From positions 1 through 64,000 of the forward strand of contig CAJNYU010000970.1 of assembly GCA_905331475.1 (NCBI GenBank): DNA of 64,000 nucleotides, read 5' to 3'. Source of the stretch: Rotaria socialis (Eukaryota; Rotifera; Eurotatoria; Philodinida; Philodinidae). How positions within the stretch are numbered: the first letter of the stretch is position 1; each line of letters opens with the position of its first letter. The notes below the pieces were generated by a model, which ran no database searches, was not told the origin of the DNA, and worked only from the letters and a program-made list of their open reading frames with translations. This document shows positions 9,366 to 21,260 of this stretch, in pieces. Position numbers and translations under genes: made by a program.

Positions 9366-12300
9366 ATGTCTCGAACGACACTATGGCGACATCGTCAACG
9401 AGCTAAAAAGTTTATTAATGATGATGTTTTAAATGATGCCTCATTAGAAGATCATCTCCGTGATGAGTATTTCTAAATTTAGAATGTTTGTATTCTTTTT
9501 TACTTATTTCTCATGATTATTTAGAGAAAACAATATTGATCATGATGAAGATGTAGCTACAAGTGAACTACAATCAAATAATCAAAATGATTATAATGCT
9601 GGTGTAGATCAATGTATCAATGATTTAATCAATGATAATAATAAATCAAAATCAATCGAACATATTCAAGAAGAACCAAACGAATTGGAATACGATTCGA
9701 ACTCAGAAATTGATGAACTTGATAATGAAGAAATATTTAATTTGTAATTGTTTTCTTTTTTTATCGCTTTTATCTGCAATATAATAGATATTTTATAAAT
9801 ATGATTTATGATTGATGATTACTTAATCAGATTTGAAATGTTTTTGCACTATATCGATATCATATATGTTTTTGAATTTCCTATCTATATTCATTAAAAC
9901 GAATTTTAAAAATCAATCCATATAGTTTCTGATTAAACAAGCGAATGATGTTTTCTTGTAAATTTATATATTTCCATGAACGACATACGAAATTTTATAT
10001 TGAAAAACATATGATTCATTTCCATATATATATTTAAATTATCTACTAAAATAAAAATCTTGATGGTATCTATAAGAATTGATGTGATCATTTTTTTTAT
10101 CATGTAGTCATTTATGATAGTAAGCAAAATTACTCGGAAGATATATATAATATACTTATTGACATGTAGAGATAAATAATTGTTAATGACTAAATGAATT
10201 AATTGTTATATTCATTTTAGCGTTTTATGGTCTATATATTTTTTATTTCTTTTTTTGTTAGATCTGCTGAACCTACTGTGAAAGATATTGCTGCTGTTCT
10301 GATCGTGCTTAAGATTCGACATCGGTTATCCAATCGCTGTATCGATCATTTATGTCAACTAATGCGGATACTCAAAACTCCAAATGTGCCCAGCAATTTT
10401 GCTCGTATCAAATCTATGCTCGTATCAGAAGAAACAACCAATTTTACACCAACAAAATTCTTTTGTTCTAGCTGTAAATCAATGTCCGATAACGAAAAGC
10501 AATGTTGTAATCCAACGTGTAAAGAAAGTAGTGGCTTTAGTGCAAAGCCAAATACTTTTGTTCGAATACCTTTACGATCTCAAATACAGAATGTATTATC
10601 CCGATTTCCATCGAGTTATTTCGAAAAAGTACCAAAATTCAATCGTGATTATCCTTCGGATATTTCACAAGGGGAAGTATATAAAGAAATTGTGAAAAAA
10701 GAAAATAATTTTATAACTCTTCTGATGAATGTGGATGGAATCGAAATCGCCACAAGTTCGAAATCTTCTTTGTGGGTTATTTCATTTGTCATTAATGAAC
10801 TTAAAAAGAAGGAAAGATTTCAAATTCAGAACGTTCTGGTGGGAGGTATTGGTGCTGGTCGATCAAAACCTTCTCGTGCAGAAATGGGGTCATACTTAAG
10901 ACCAATTGTAAATGAATTATTGGGCTTACAACGAGAACATCGGTTTCGAACAAGTGATGGTGTTTATTTAACTCTGAAAGTATATTTAATCGCAGGTTCA
11001 TTTGATAAGCCTGCACAGGCACTTGTACAGAACATTGGTGAAGCTAATGGCGGATATGGTTGCGGAAGATGCTGTATTATGGGTACGTTTAACGTTTGAG
11101 AAAGAAAATTCCTCAAGAAGTTATAAGTAAATAATTTTCCATTAGCGTACTGTGTAATTAGATTAGTATTATAAACAAAAACAAAATAGAATGTAATGAA
11201 CATACGGTGGTAATCAGAGAACACTGTTAACATGAATTTCTAATATAATCTGCGATGAAAAATACTCGAACTTTTATATAATTTCAATGTTCTCCAAGAC
11301 TATTTTCAGTATTTTTATAAAATATGAAATTGTTGTAATAGATAATATTAGAATCTAAATGAATTACAGACAATTTTTACTTTTTTTCCCTGAAGCATAA
11401 TTATTAGAAGAAACTTACTATTTTAGGTATAACAGTTCCTATCAATAATGATAGTTCAAAAAAAATTCGTGTTTTTCCACTCAGAAGAAATGAAAATCAC
11501 CCGAAACTTCGATCGAATTTTACTTATGATGTAAAAATGGCAATACCAGAACACTATCGACCAAAAGAAAAATATACTCGACGAGATTTTATGCATGGAT
11601 ATCTCGGTGAATGTTCTCTAAGAGAACTTCGTTATTTTGATGTTGGTAGAGGCTTCGCGTTCGACACTCTTCACAATCTATACAGAGGAACATTCGTAAG
11701 TATATCAATATCAAATGTTTATTGTGAAAATTGTTCTAAACAATTTAAAAACTCATCTTGTTTCATGATAGCATTCTTTTTATTTTCGCATGAACTTATT
11801 TATGTTTCTACTGTTTTCATTATTTTTAGCGAGAGTAGTTAAACTGTCTTTAGCTAACCATGCTTAATCTTCAATTGAAAAATTAATGTTTATACTTATT
11901 TTGTCTATATCCAATATATGAAATAATCTTATAATTAAATTATAATTTGTGTACCAAGCTCGATGTTCTGATTTTTAATTGAACACTTTAATCAGAATTA
12001 TCGTCATATATGTTAATGAGTTACAGATAAAAATAAACATCTGTGTGCTTACGGAATCACTTAGTTGGTTCGATAGCATAAACATTAAGACCAATAAGGA
12101 TGAATATTAAAAGTCATTCTGAAACGTTGAATATCAGCATTTTAGTTTATTAGTCTTTTTTTCCAAAATATCCACGAGTGGTAATTATAACATTTATTGA
12201 ATAGAAAATTTTAAATATAAAAAAAGTTTGAAAAAAAAAGATTTTCTATTTTTCTTACGAAATTTTAGAGTAGAATGTTGGATCTATGGTTTGAATCAAC

Positions 12301-13711
12301 ATATCGTAAAGAACCCTGGTCATTATATTCCAAAATAAAACATGTCGACATTCGTTTATCAACTCATAAATTCCCGTCAACAACATGTCGTATTCCAAGA
12401 TCGATTCTGAAATACAATCAGTTTAAAGCAAATGAATTACGATCTGTACTTCTATTTGGATTTTCATCATTTTCATTCTTACCGAGAAAGTACTATCGTC
12501 ATTTTGTGTTACTTGTTATTGCTGCACATTTATGCGAGTCAAGAAGTATAAGTCCTGATCAATTATCGTATATACGGCAATTAACGACCGAATTCGTTTA
12601 TCAATTTCCGTTACTGTATGGTGATCGTCAAAATGTTATGTGTATTCATCTTATTGTGCATTTAGCTGATTCTATTAAAGATTTTGGTGGCGTTTACAAT
12701 TATTCAACTTTTAACTTCGAAAGTTATCTAGGTATGTTATACGAAAAGAATACATATGAAATGATTTATAATAATAACTTGTAGGAAAATATTTAGTAAA
12801 AATAATCACGCTTAAATTTATTTGTCTTTCTAAATAATGAAGATCAATCAACGAATAAATCAACTCTAAGTCATTGAATAATAATTTAACAGATTAGTGG
12901 TTTTAGTTGAATTAAGATGTGATGCGACTTTTGAAATAAAATATTGAGACTAAGTGAGAAACTCAGTCGAATGTTTTTTTTTATATTTTACATTTATGAT
13001 ATGAATTAACACGTTATATTAGTAGTTAGAAAAAAATGATCAATTTATTTGTTTATATTATCTATAGGAACATTACGAGAAACAGTCCATTCAACACGTC
13101 GACACGCTTTAGAAGTTAATTCTAATATAGGTATTCTTCGTTCATCATGTTTATGCATTAATGAAACATCATTTAATCTTCGACTTAAAGAATTTATTAA
13201 ACGTATTCAACCAGCAGTGTTGAATGATCGAAATTTAAAATTTCAAAATTCTGACAAAGTCAAGAATATTGATTATGATAAGCTTAAGAAAACAAATATT
13301 CAATCTCTCTTCGGTAAAGACATTACATTGTACAAAACAATGACTTTTAAAGGTGTTAGATATACAACTGTCATGTATCAAACAATTTCAGCAAAAAATG
13401 ATTCGTGTGTAATGTACAAGCTCGGTACGAAAATAAGGATTGGATTTATTATTTCAATTATAAAAAAATTAAAACATGAACAAGAATGCATCATTGAAAT
13501 TCGTGATGTACCAATTAATCGATATCTAAGTGTTAATATTAATGGTACGAATATCACATGCTCGAATATTATGTTCTCAAGTTCCACACAATCGAATAGT
13601 TCGTACTTTGTACGACCAAGTGACATGATAGAAAAACTTTCATACGTGTTTGATAATTCTTTAAAAGCTTTCATTTTATTTCGTTTTCCAAATATGATAG
13701 AATCATCTTAA
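9366..13711 (+). pseudogene. CACTA/CMC (tnp2-type) transposase, apparent frameshift
   Basis: Exons are 9366-9466, 9525-9743, 10262-11082, 11428-11695, 12269-12731 and 13068-13711. The total is 2516 bases, one short of a multiple of three. The fourth exon reads in frame 0 up to about 11520 and in frame 2 from there on, so one base appears to be missing near 11517-11522. Without the frameshift the product would be about 838 residues. Features in order are an acidic N-terminal region, a zinc-ribbon-like CSSC...CCNPTC block, the RNase-H-like core beginning LLMNVDGIEIATSSKS, a second conserved block AGSFDKPAQAL...CGRC, then HGYLGECSLREL and YSTFNFESYLG. The Asp of VDG, the Asp of SFDKP and the Glu of NFE are plausible DDE residues. 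The C-terminal exon is less conserved. The superfamily call rests on this order of blocks. The frameshift could also be a sequencing error. Confidence 0.75.
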
Positions 13712-14209
13712 AGATTAAGAAAAAAAAGATATTGATTTGAAATAAATGATTGAAATTACTTTGAGATGCTATTGTTCAATTTGTACAACCAGCACCTAAG
13801 CATGTATATTTACTATTTACAGCATTTCGTATGTAAAAGTGAATTGTAATGATAAGTGACATATTTTAAATGCAATTTATATCTAATTCTTTAGAACTTG
13901 AATTGTGAACAATTAATTTTGAAAATCAGAGAAGATTATAAGTAAATAATATTATCTATATTATGAAACACCCTATTCATGAAATAAAGTCATCCATTCT
14001 AGCAGTCTTATCAATATAGGATATTCATTTTACTAAAATTTCATTCAATCCATAAGTAATTAAACTGAAAATTGTTGATAAATATTTAATTGTATATAGA
14101 AGAATGTGAACATAATGGGAGACATTAAACTGAGCTCAGTTGCTTTATTCACGTATTTATGTCATTAGAACCATAAACTTTGACCACATGTGTGAATAAT
14201 CGAGCTCAT
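13712..14209. other. 3' flank of the transposase gene
   Basis: AT-rich and non-coding. AATAAA-like signals occur about 30 bases after the stop and near 13982. I see nothing else. Confidence 0.4.
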
Positions 14210-14688
14210 TTTCATGCATCCAGACGCAGTTCGCAATTCACTACGTTATCAATGCATTCAAGCTTTTCTATCTCATCGCGTCCAATCGCGTGTTATTCAA
14301 AAGATGTCGTTAGACGCGGCTAATATTATGTTTTTCACCGCGTTTTACTGAGTTTTCGTTTACAAAACGCGAGTAAATGCGTTTACTACTACGCATGCTA
14401 CTGCGTTTTCATATAGAAACGCGAGTAAAAGCTTTTTCTACTACGCGTACTACTGCGTTTTCATATAGAAACACGGGTAACAGCGTTTACTATTATATTT
14501 TTCACCGCGCTTTACTGCGCACTTATATATAAACGCAGGTACAAGCGTTTATCATTGCACTTTTACCGCGTTCCACTGCATTTTTATATATAAACGCAGG
14601 TATAAGCGGTTAATATTGTACTTTTCACCGCGTTCTACTGCGTTTTCACTCAGAAATGCAGCTACAAGCGTCTATCTTGCGTTTCTTC
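14210..14688. repeat. Right subterminal repeats of the CACTA-like element
   Basis: About six diverged copies of a roughly 60-base unit fill 14330-14660. Each unit contains a small hairpin of the form GCGTTTT-n-AAACGC followed by GAGTAAAAGCG, and an ACCGCGTT block. The motif vocabulary (ACGCG, GACGC) matches the left array, in inverted orientation. Confidence 0.7.
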
Positions 14689-14944
14689 TGTACATGGGCG
14701 CTTTGTGTAACAACAAAAGATATTCGTAGCCTTGCTGACGAATTTGAAAAGAAATGATATTCCCATGCACTATAGTCTATGTATGCAAGAACATTTCTAT
14801 CTGCAAACATTACTAGCTGATTTCAAGTTCCGACAGTACAATTAACATTAGATCAAAATATTTGAAAAGCAACTCATGCGAAAAGAATTGTTTTGTTTTC
14901 AATTAAACTTTTTATTTTTTCTTATTAAAATTAGAATATCTTCA

Positions 14945-15205
14945 GCTCCAAGTCGTGGCGGTACGGCTGGAAACGACCGGAAAACACGAAAATTCGTTGG
15001 AAAGTGGAAGCAATACTCCGGTCGTAAATTCCCGGATTTCTTCCGGTGGATTCAGGCCAACTTCCAGTGCTTTCCAGCAGGAACCAACAGTAAATCATCG
15101 GGGGAAAACTCCGAAAATTTTCCGACCGGAATGCAGTGATCTTCCGCATCTTTTCGGTCGGTTCCTACAGTATACGGTGACCGGAACGATCAACCTGGGA
15201 GTAGA
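14945..15205. repeat. GC-richer dispersed repeat with foldback arms (copy 1)
   Basis: It stands out from its AT-rich surroundings by many CCGG, TTCCGG and GGAAA motifs. An internal inverted pair is built from GGAAGCAATACTCCGGTC and the diverged GACCGGAATGCAGTG. A related copy with the same arms lies at 34315-34480. The overlapping open frames here are by-products of the base composition, not a gene. The class is unknown. Confidence 0.5.
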
Positions 15206-15892
15206 TGTCACGACTTCACGACTGCTTAGTATTCATCGCTGTTGATTGGTTTGTTCCGTTCTTTGCTCTTCACTTTCAGGAGTAAATATTTTTTATTTAC
15301 TTTTTTAAGATACTTTTAATAATCTATCTAACAAATCGTAACGTCGGTGCGTTACATAGAAATCAGATACTCTATAGTGAAACATCTGTAAGCAAGATCT
15401 GGAAATCCAGGCATCGGTAAGTAAGACCTTACTAAGATCTTGAAAAGATAATTTATATGTACATATCTTGGTTGTATCAGATAAATCTTGAGTAAAACAG
15501 AAAGCGACATCATTAGTTTATTTAGATAGGATATCTAGTCATTCACCGTTTTTTTATGCATACAGAACTGAATATAAGCAACATGATTGAACATGCAAAA
15601 CATAGTTTTTCAAAATAATTTTTTTCTAAACTACAAGTAACGCTAATCGAGTGTCGATTAGCTTAACCCTAGATTGATATACGACCGTAGAAATGGAAGA
15701 TTGCTAGCCACTCTCTGACTCTAGAACGTAGAAAACCACAGGTTATCGGAACTTATTTTTTCAGGATTCATTCTTCTACAGGACTTGCGTATTTCAACAG
15801 TGTTCCTTCATTCTGATGCTATTTTTAAACATCCATACCCACATGAACACTCTCACCATCATCATTAATCTATGCTAATTTTCACTCTTTTC

Positions 15893-15905
15893 CACACCCA
15901 CACCC
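15893..15905 (+). repeat. Interstitial reverse-complement telomeric repeat
   Basis: CACACCCACACCC, identical to the two copies at 1690 and 1748 next to the hammerheads. No hammerhead core is recognisable here, so this may be a relic of another Penelope-like insertion. Confidence 0.45.
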
Positions 15906-16248
15906 TTAAGAAAATGAGATCTATCCCACGATACTTATGGACTTATCGAAAACTCCAAATTAATCCCATAAAGATAAATCTCAGTAGATGCTGACTAATA
16001 CTACCAATTATATCAAGACTTTGGCGGTTTCAACTATTAATAGTCACCTAGATCATCAATCTAAAGTATTCTTCTTTTAATATAGATATTCTTACAAGAC
16101 ATGTACCACAAAACCCATACTCATCAGACAAAGCACTGTAGCCATGACACAAGCGGCCCTATTCGTAGTCCAATGTATCACAGTTACCGTATCAAAATGA
16201 CCGCCTTCATGTTTCAAACTACGATAGCTATCATCATGTACGCCACGA

Positions 16249-16556
16249 CAGTTACACATTGGCCTATGACTATAGTCATTTGTACCATGGCTGTGGTACT
16301 TTGTACTATCACCATGGTACTTTGTACCATGGCTATGGTCATTTGGACAATGACTGCCGTATTTTGTACTATGGGTATAGTCGTTTGTACTATGACTGTT
16401 GCCATTTGTACTATGACTGCGGTATTTTGTACGATCACTGTGGTACTTTGCACTATGCGTATAGTCGTTTGCACTATGCGTATAGTCGTTTGCACTATGA
16501 CTGGTACTTTGAACGATGATCATGGTGCTTTGTACTATGGCTATGGTCATTTGTAC
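16249..16556. repeat. 21-bp minisatellite, about 15 copies
   Basis: The consensus is close to GTACTTTGTACTATGNCTATG. The period is 21 bases (one copy has lost two), so seven-codon repeats stay open in several frames on both strands and produce spurious open frames over the whole array. Individual units are palindromic around GTACCATGGTAC. A short ACAG run (about 16566-16592) follows immediately. Confidence 0.8.
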
Positions 16557-17476
16557 GAAGCGTTACGGACAGACAGACAAACAGACAGACACAGGTGAAT
16601 TTCCGTTTCTAGACCCTAGCCTTTCAGTCAAGGGAATTTCTCGACTATTGATTATTCGAGAGAATGCTGATCTCGATCGATGATCGAGAGAAGACTACTC
16701 TAAATTGGTCTGAAGAATATTGGACCAACTTAAAGTCATTCAGATCCCAACATCTGAATTATTCGGGACAGAAATAATTAATATTAAAATAAATTGAAAA
16801 AATATCAAACATGCTTTCAGAATGCATCACTCAAGATCTTATGAATTCTTACTTAAGATCTGTAATAAGATCTTGGTACAAGATAATCGTATTATCTTGC
16901 ACCTAAATTTTCAAGATCTTATAAGATGTTTCACTAGGGCAGCATCAACCTAGCATTAAAGCCATATATAAATATGACAGAAAACACCACATGGAACCGA
17001 ATTCCTGTCATCATAGCTACCGCATGCATGCGAGAGAGAATGATATTTATTGACAATAATATCCTATATTATCAAAGATCTATACCCAGTTTTCATTTTC
17101 ACGAATCCAATCGAAACGAATTTTCGATAGAGAGTAGCTATTTTCGACTAGTCAGTTTTTCGATTTGCATGAACGCAGCGACAGAAATATTTTTAATTGT
17201 TAATAAAGTTTATTTTCTAAGTGTTATACTTCTATTTTTCCTTGTACGGCTAGAATTCAATTCTTTGTTAGGACTATCTTGGCAGGCTAAATGTAATGCA
17301 AGAGAGTTTATGCTTTGTATTAAAAAGGACGCTACGTAGTTAAAATGATTTGAAAACTATCAATTTTTATATGATCATCTGCAGAATGCGTTTAATTAAT
17401 AATGACCATTACCTTTTACACTACTTTTTGCAACGCATTCTACACAGTCGAAAATGTCAGAATTTTCGCGTTTCTA

Positions 17477-18998
17477 CTCTGAAAAAAAAATAAGACGTCA
17501 TATGAAACCATTTATGGTTCTAGCCAAGATACTGAACCTTTTAAGGTTTCAATCCTTTATTAATAAACCACCGAGGGTTCTAGCTGGTTTAAAGAACCAT
17601 GTCAGATCCTCAATAGTGCCGGATATTTGAAAACGTTCCGTCCTGCACCCTTTATTTTGATGCTGAACCATTTTTCCAAAGATGGCTCTGGTTTGAAGCA
17701 AGATATAATATTTTCGGAACGTGACTTACGTAATATATACAATCTCAAATAGGTTAGTGAGGTCCAGGATTTCGAATCCGTTATTATTTTTTCGATCCGA
17801 GCTCCTATTGGACAGAAATTAGGTCCATCGAAAAATCGAGGGCTGTAAAATTAAACATTTCATTTCAACTCCGATTTCGATTCTGATCGACGTTTGCAAT
17901 AGGTTATTGAGGCCTGGGAATCCAAATCCGTCATCATCGACACCGAGCTTGAGGATCCGAGTCGGATTGATGGATATGGGTAGGTGCGTCTTAACAATCA
18001 ATTCTATGATAAGTTATAACTTATAAAATGCGCTTATTATTTTATCTATTTTCATATGTCACAATTATCAATAGAAAGTAATGTCAATCTGGTAAAATGA
18101 AGTCAATATGTGCTTTACTTAGGTATGTAGCTATAATCAATTGAAATGCAAGTTCAACATGACAAAATGAATTAATGATTTTTTTGTATTTAGCTAAATG
18201 TGAATAGTTGATCTCATGGTAAGTTCAATCTTACAGTATCAATCACTCTTCTTGCTTTTTGTTTAGGATCGTCTCAACAACAAGTAACGCGATTCCCCTT
18301 TCGTGCGAATAAAGGAGAAAGGGCTGGCTCGTATTCTGTTCACAACAAATTCCGGAAAATGCAACACAAACGATTTAGTGGTTTAGCATAGAAATGAGGA
18401 TAAAGGATAGGATTAATGGTTAAGGCTAGAAATAGTAGTTAAGGATAGAATTTGGGTTAAGGATATAATTAAGGGCTAAGGATAGGAATTAGGGCTAAGG
18501 TTAGAAATTATGATTAAGGATAGAATTAAGGGCTAAGGATAGGAATTAGGGCTAAGGTTTGAAATTTGGGTTAAGGATATAATTAAGGGCTAAGGATAGG
18601 AATTAGAGCTAAGGTTAGAAATTATGATTAAGGATAGAATTAAGGGCTAAGGATAGGAATTAGGGCTAAGGTTTGAAATTAGGATTAAGGATAGAATTAA
18701 GGGCTAAGGATAGGAATTAGGGCTAAGGTTAGAAATTAGGATTAAGGATAGAAGTAAAGGTTAATGTTAGGAATAAGGAATTAAATATGAAATTAATGGT
18801 TGGATAAAGCATTAGTCTAAATTACTAGACTAATTGAGTGTGGTGAACTACATTTTACTACTATAGAACCATTTTTGGAAGAAATAGGAAAAAATTCCAG
18901 CTAGAACCAGATTTTGCTTGAACCTTAAATGGTTCTGAAAATGATACTCAAATCTAGAACCCTAAAAGGTTCAGTATGGCACCTTTTTTCTTTCTGAG
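17477..18998. mobile_element. TA-flanked element with tandem-repeat interior (1.5 kb)
   Basis: The left end CTCTGAAAAAAAAATAAG and the inverted right end CTCAGAAAGAAAAAAGG are each flanked by TA (17475-17476 and 18999-19000). The subterminal regions hold palindromes such as AACCATTTATGGTTC and GAACCTTTTAAGGTTC, the same style as the MITEs at 699 and 27610. The interior contains a diverged tandem duplication (17750-17960, unit about 145 bases) and the TAAGG array at 18370-18790. There is no transposase; it is probably non-autonomous. Confidence 0.6.
18370..18790. repeat. TTAGGG/CTAAGG-like tandem array
   Basis: Units of 18-20 bases (GGATAGGAATTAGGGCTAA and variants) are organised in a higher-order unit of about 57 bases repeated several times. 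It resembles a degenerate TTAGGG telomere-like sequence, although the presumed host telomere repeat is TGTGGG. Confidence 0.75.
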
Positions 18999-19472
18999 TA
19001 CGTTGTTAAATGAGAACTGTGTTTAAACTATTCACTATTCTTGCAATATATTGCGGTTAGATATATATAGATATTTAAGTTTATAAATTGTTAAAATGTG
19101 AAAATTCGGCCATTTATGACTGTTTGAAACGCATAGAACGAGAGAAAAAGAATGTGTGGTTCTGACGTTTTAACTTCTCAAATTTCGCTGCTAGGGATGC
19201 CACTTGCCTATTTGAAAATAAAAAAAATACATTATTTTGCATAGTGAATAAGATAAGAGTAGTGTTTTGTTTTTCATTTTTTTTCTATTACACAAAATCC
19301 TGTTTTGTTATGATTTGGTGATTTGAGTTTATATAATAAAGACGAACATATGCATTTTGACGCTATAAAAAAGTGTATAAAATGTTTTGTTTTAGATTAA
19401 GATTAAAAATACTGCTGGGGATTATTCTGCTATAGTAGCTTCTCATCGATATTAAAATTCAATATAAGGGTT

Positions 19473-20144
19473 ATGCCAAAGAAAAATCCAGCTCCTCAGC
19501 AATGCCTGACCAATTTTGAAAACATCGAACCACTGTTCAATCAAGAATTTGGCACAAACGATCCAATTTTCCCTGAGTGGACCTTAGAGCGAATGCCAAG
19601 AAATGTTAACATTAAGCGTATCAAATTAGGCAAGAATCAGATGTTAGGTAGATGGCTCTATGGAAGTTACAATACAAAGGGAAAGTAAAGTTTCTGATTG
19701 AATAAATTGAAATGTGTCTTTTATTTATTTCAAAGATTTCGTTGCTTAAAATGTATTAAGAGTGGTATCGTAGATAATGATGCTACCTGGTCTTCAGCTT
19801 ACACTACTATTCTATGTAGAGCTTATTATGGACCAGATACAGATGAATATGGGCAAGACTGGATTGGTGGATGGATTCAAATGAAAGTATTTGCTCAGCA
19901 ATGTACGAAATGTGATGAATATGTCACTGTTGAACTTGATAATCAAAAATGCCAAAATTTTGTAACATGGTTACATCGCTGGATTGCTCACAAGTTTTAT
20001 GGGTATCCTCTTCCTAGTTTTGGCTACCGAGGAAAAAAAAGTGATGGTCCTCATCTTGCGAACCGATGTGAAGCATGCCACGCAGGATGGTGCCATTTTC
20101 ATGGAAATAAGAGCCAAAATAAAAAATTTCTTATTAAAGAGTAA
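19473..20144 (+). CDS. Receptor-transporter-like 3CxxC zinc-finger protein, copy 1
   Basis: Two exons, 19473-19684 and 19736-20144, with a 51-base intron; 206 residues. The C-terminal two thirds match the zf-3CxxC fold of receptor-transporting proteins (RTP): CLKC, then WSSA, then QMKVFAQQCTKC, then FYGYP, then CEACHAGWCH. The cysteine and histidine positions suggest zinc binding. RTP proteins assist surface delivery of chemoreceptors in vertebrates, and similar zinc fingers occur alone in many eukaryotes. No C-terminal membrane segment is visible, so the role here is open. TATAAAATG near 19376 and a TTTTAG just after it are shared with the second copy at 33003. Confidence 0.8.
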
Positions 20145-20789
20145 ATATTAAATCAATATACAAAGATTAATTGAAGGTTTGAGCGTGAATCCAGCAAAAA
20201 CTTACGCCTCACATCGATACTCAATACTTAAACAATCCTTTTAGATCGTGTTTCGTAAAACAAATTGCACACATGATTAAAACTGAGGTTAGAGCTAATA
20301 AAAATAGGAATCTCTAAATAAGAATAATTACGATTTATGTTTTGTAGCGAACGGCTCTAATACATATTTTAACTGTGTTTTATATTCAAAAACGAATTCC
20401 AGAGATTGAATACAAAGTAGTGAAGGAAGTCTTGTTATTTATGTATGTAAATACATGACATGGATATTGAATAACATCGTATACGGTGACCTTTTCTATG
20501 CTGAAAATCACAGTGAATCAGACCAATACGCCAGTTTGCGTTCTGTGTTGGCCAATCTTGGAATTGAATTTACTTCGAAGTTTTTTTTTGAGCAAACGAA
20601 GTTTGTGCAATGCATATGCAGAAAAAAATAAAATACAAAGAATTTGATTTTTGGAAAAGTCCTATTCAATGTGAGTCATAAGAAATACAAGAACTAATAT
20701 TGATTGCATTTTTGTCTACTGATTCTCTGATATTTGACACGTGTTTCTTTCATCAAATAATCAAGTCAGTACAAATAAAGCATGTTTAG
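20145..20789. other. Spacer after 3CxxC copy 1
   Basis: The first part remains similar to the sequence after copy 2, so the duplication extends past the stop codon. The rest is AT-rich with no credible exon. Confidence 0.4.
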
Positions 20790-21260
20790 TCATGTTAAAA
20801 AAATCATGAATATCATGAAAAATACAGCGAAAAGCAAATACTGTTTGTAGGGCTTATTCTCCGCTAGTGTATCGAGTTGATTGGACGTACTTGGCTTTTT
20901 GAAGCATTTAAATGTATACATAACGATGAAGAAAAAGCCAATGATAATCAAGTGGAATATAGCCATAACAGTTTCAAAGAAATACGGAGTCGAATGGCAA
21001 TAAGTTGTAGATTGTGTCACATCAGTATGTTGAACAATTGATTTGATAGATGAAGACCAATAGATACCCTACGTGAACATTGCAAAATTTTCAGTATTGA
21101 TCTCAGTAAGGGATCGTTTTAAGTGATTGATCATTTCAGAACTCCAGAGCTGTAAACATTTTACTGGCGTTTTGGTTGATGACGCGGTATATGTATCAAC
21201 ACACTGAAGACCGTTATGAATTAACCTCACATATTTCTCACGAATACTTATATATGTAGA
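20790..21260 (-). pseudogene. Membrane-protein 3' fragment, possibly broken
   Basis: The minus-strand frame from about 21250 down encodes an extracellular-looking stretch with cysteines (GLQCVDTYT, KTPVKCLQLW). It then meets an in-frame TAG (about 21072), then continues to a hydrophobic segment (MAIFHLIIIGFFFIVMYTF) and a second one at the C-terminus (LLFAVFFMIFMIFL). The TAG may instead be a splice acceptor, with a donor GTAAAATG upstream. It could be the missing 3' part of the gene at 21746-22564 or a separate relic. I do not recognise the family. Confidence 0.35.

Larger units (their letters stand above)
3934..14704 (+). mobile_element. Large CACTA/CMC-like DNA transposon (about 10.8 kb)
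   Basis: The left end near 3934 (CTAAGTACCCATGTACA) is matched inverted by TGTACATGGGCGCTTT ending near 14704. GTG follows or precedes each end (3931-3933 and 14705-14707) and may be a 3-bp target duplication. Inside each end lies an array of GACGC/ACGCG-rich tandem repeats, as expected of CACTA subterminal transposase-binding arrays. Between them, on one strand, are a BEN-like gene (6304-9189) and a tnp2/CMC-type transposase (9366-13711). The exact termini are a judgement: the strict 10-base match is CCCATGTACA (3941-3950) with its complement at 14689-14698. The transposase carries an apparent 1-base frameshift, so this copy may be non-autonomous. Confidence 0.75.
15375..16936. mobile_element. 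Element with AAGATCTTG-rich inverted ends (about 1.56 kb)
   Basis: TAGTGAAACATCT at 15375-15387 is matched inverted by AGATGTTTCACTA at 16924-16936. Both ends continue into arms rich in AAGATCTTG (left 15390-15490, right 16830-16925). No transposase is recognisable. The interior holds an ACACCC telomere-like repeat (15893-15905) and a 21-bp minisatellite. A target duplication is not clear, so the outer limits are approximate. Confidence 0.5.

Noticed and set aside
14876-15245. Overlapping open frames on both strands
   Set aside because: They arise from the GC-richer dispersed repeat; a related copy at 34315 does not keep the frames.
16092-16598. Several long overlapping open frames on both strands
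   Set aside because: They all lie in the 21-bp minisatellite, whose period is divisible by three; repeat composition explains them.
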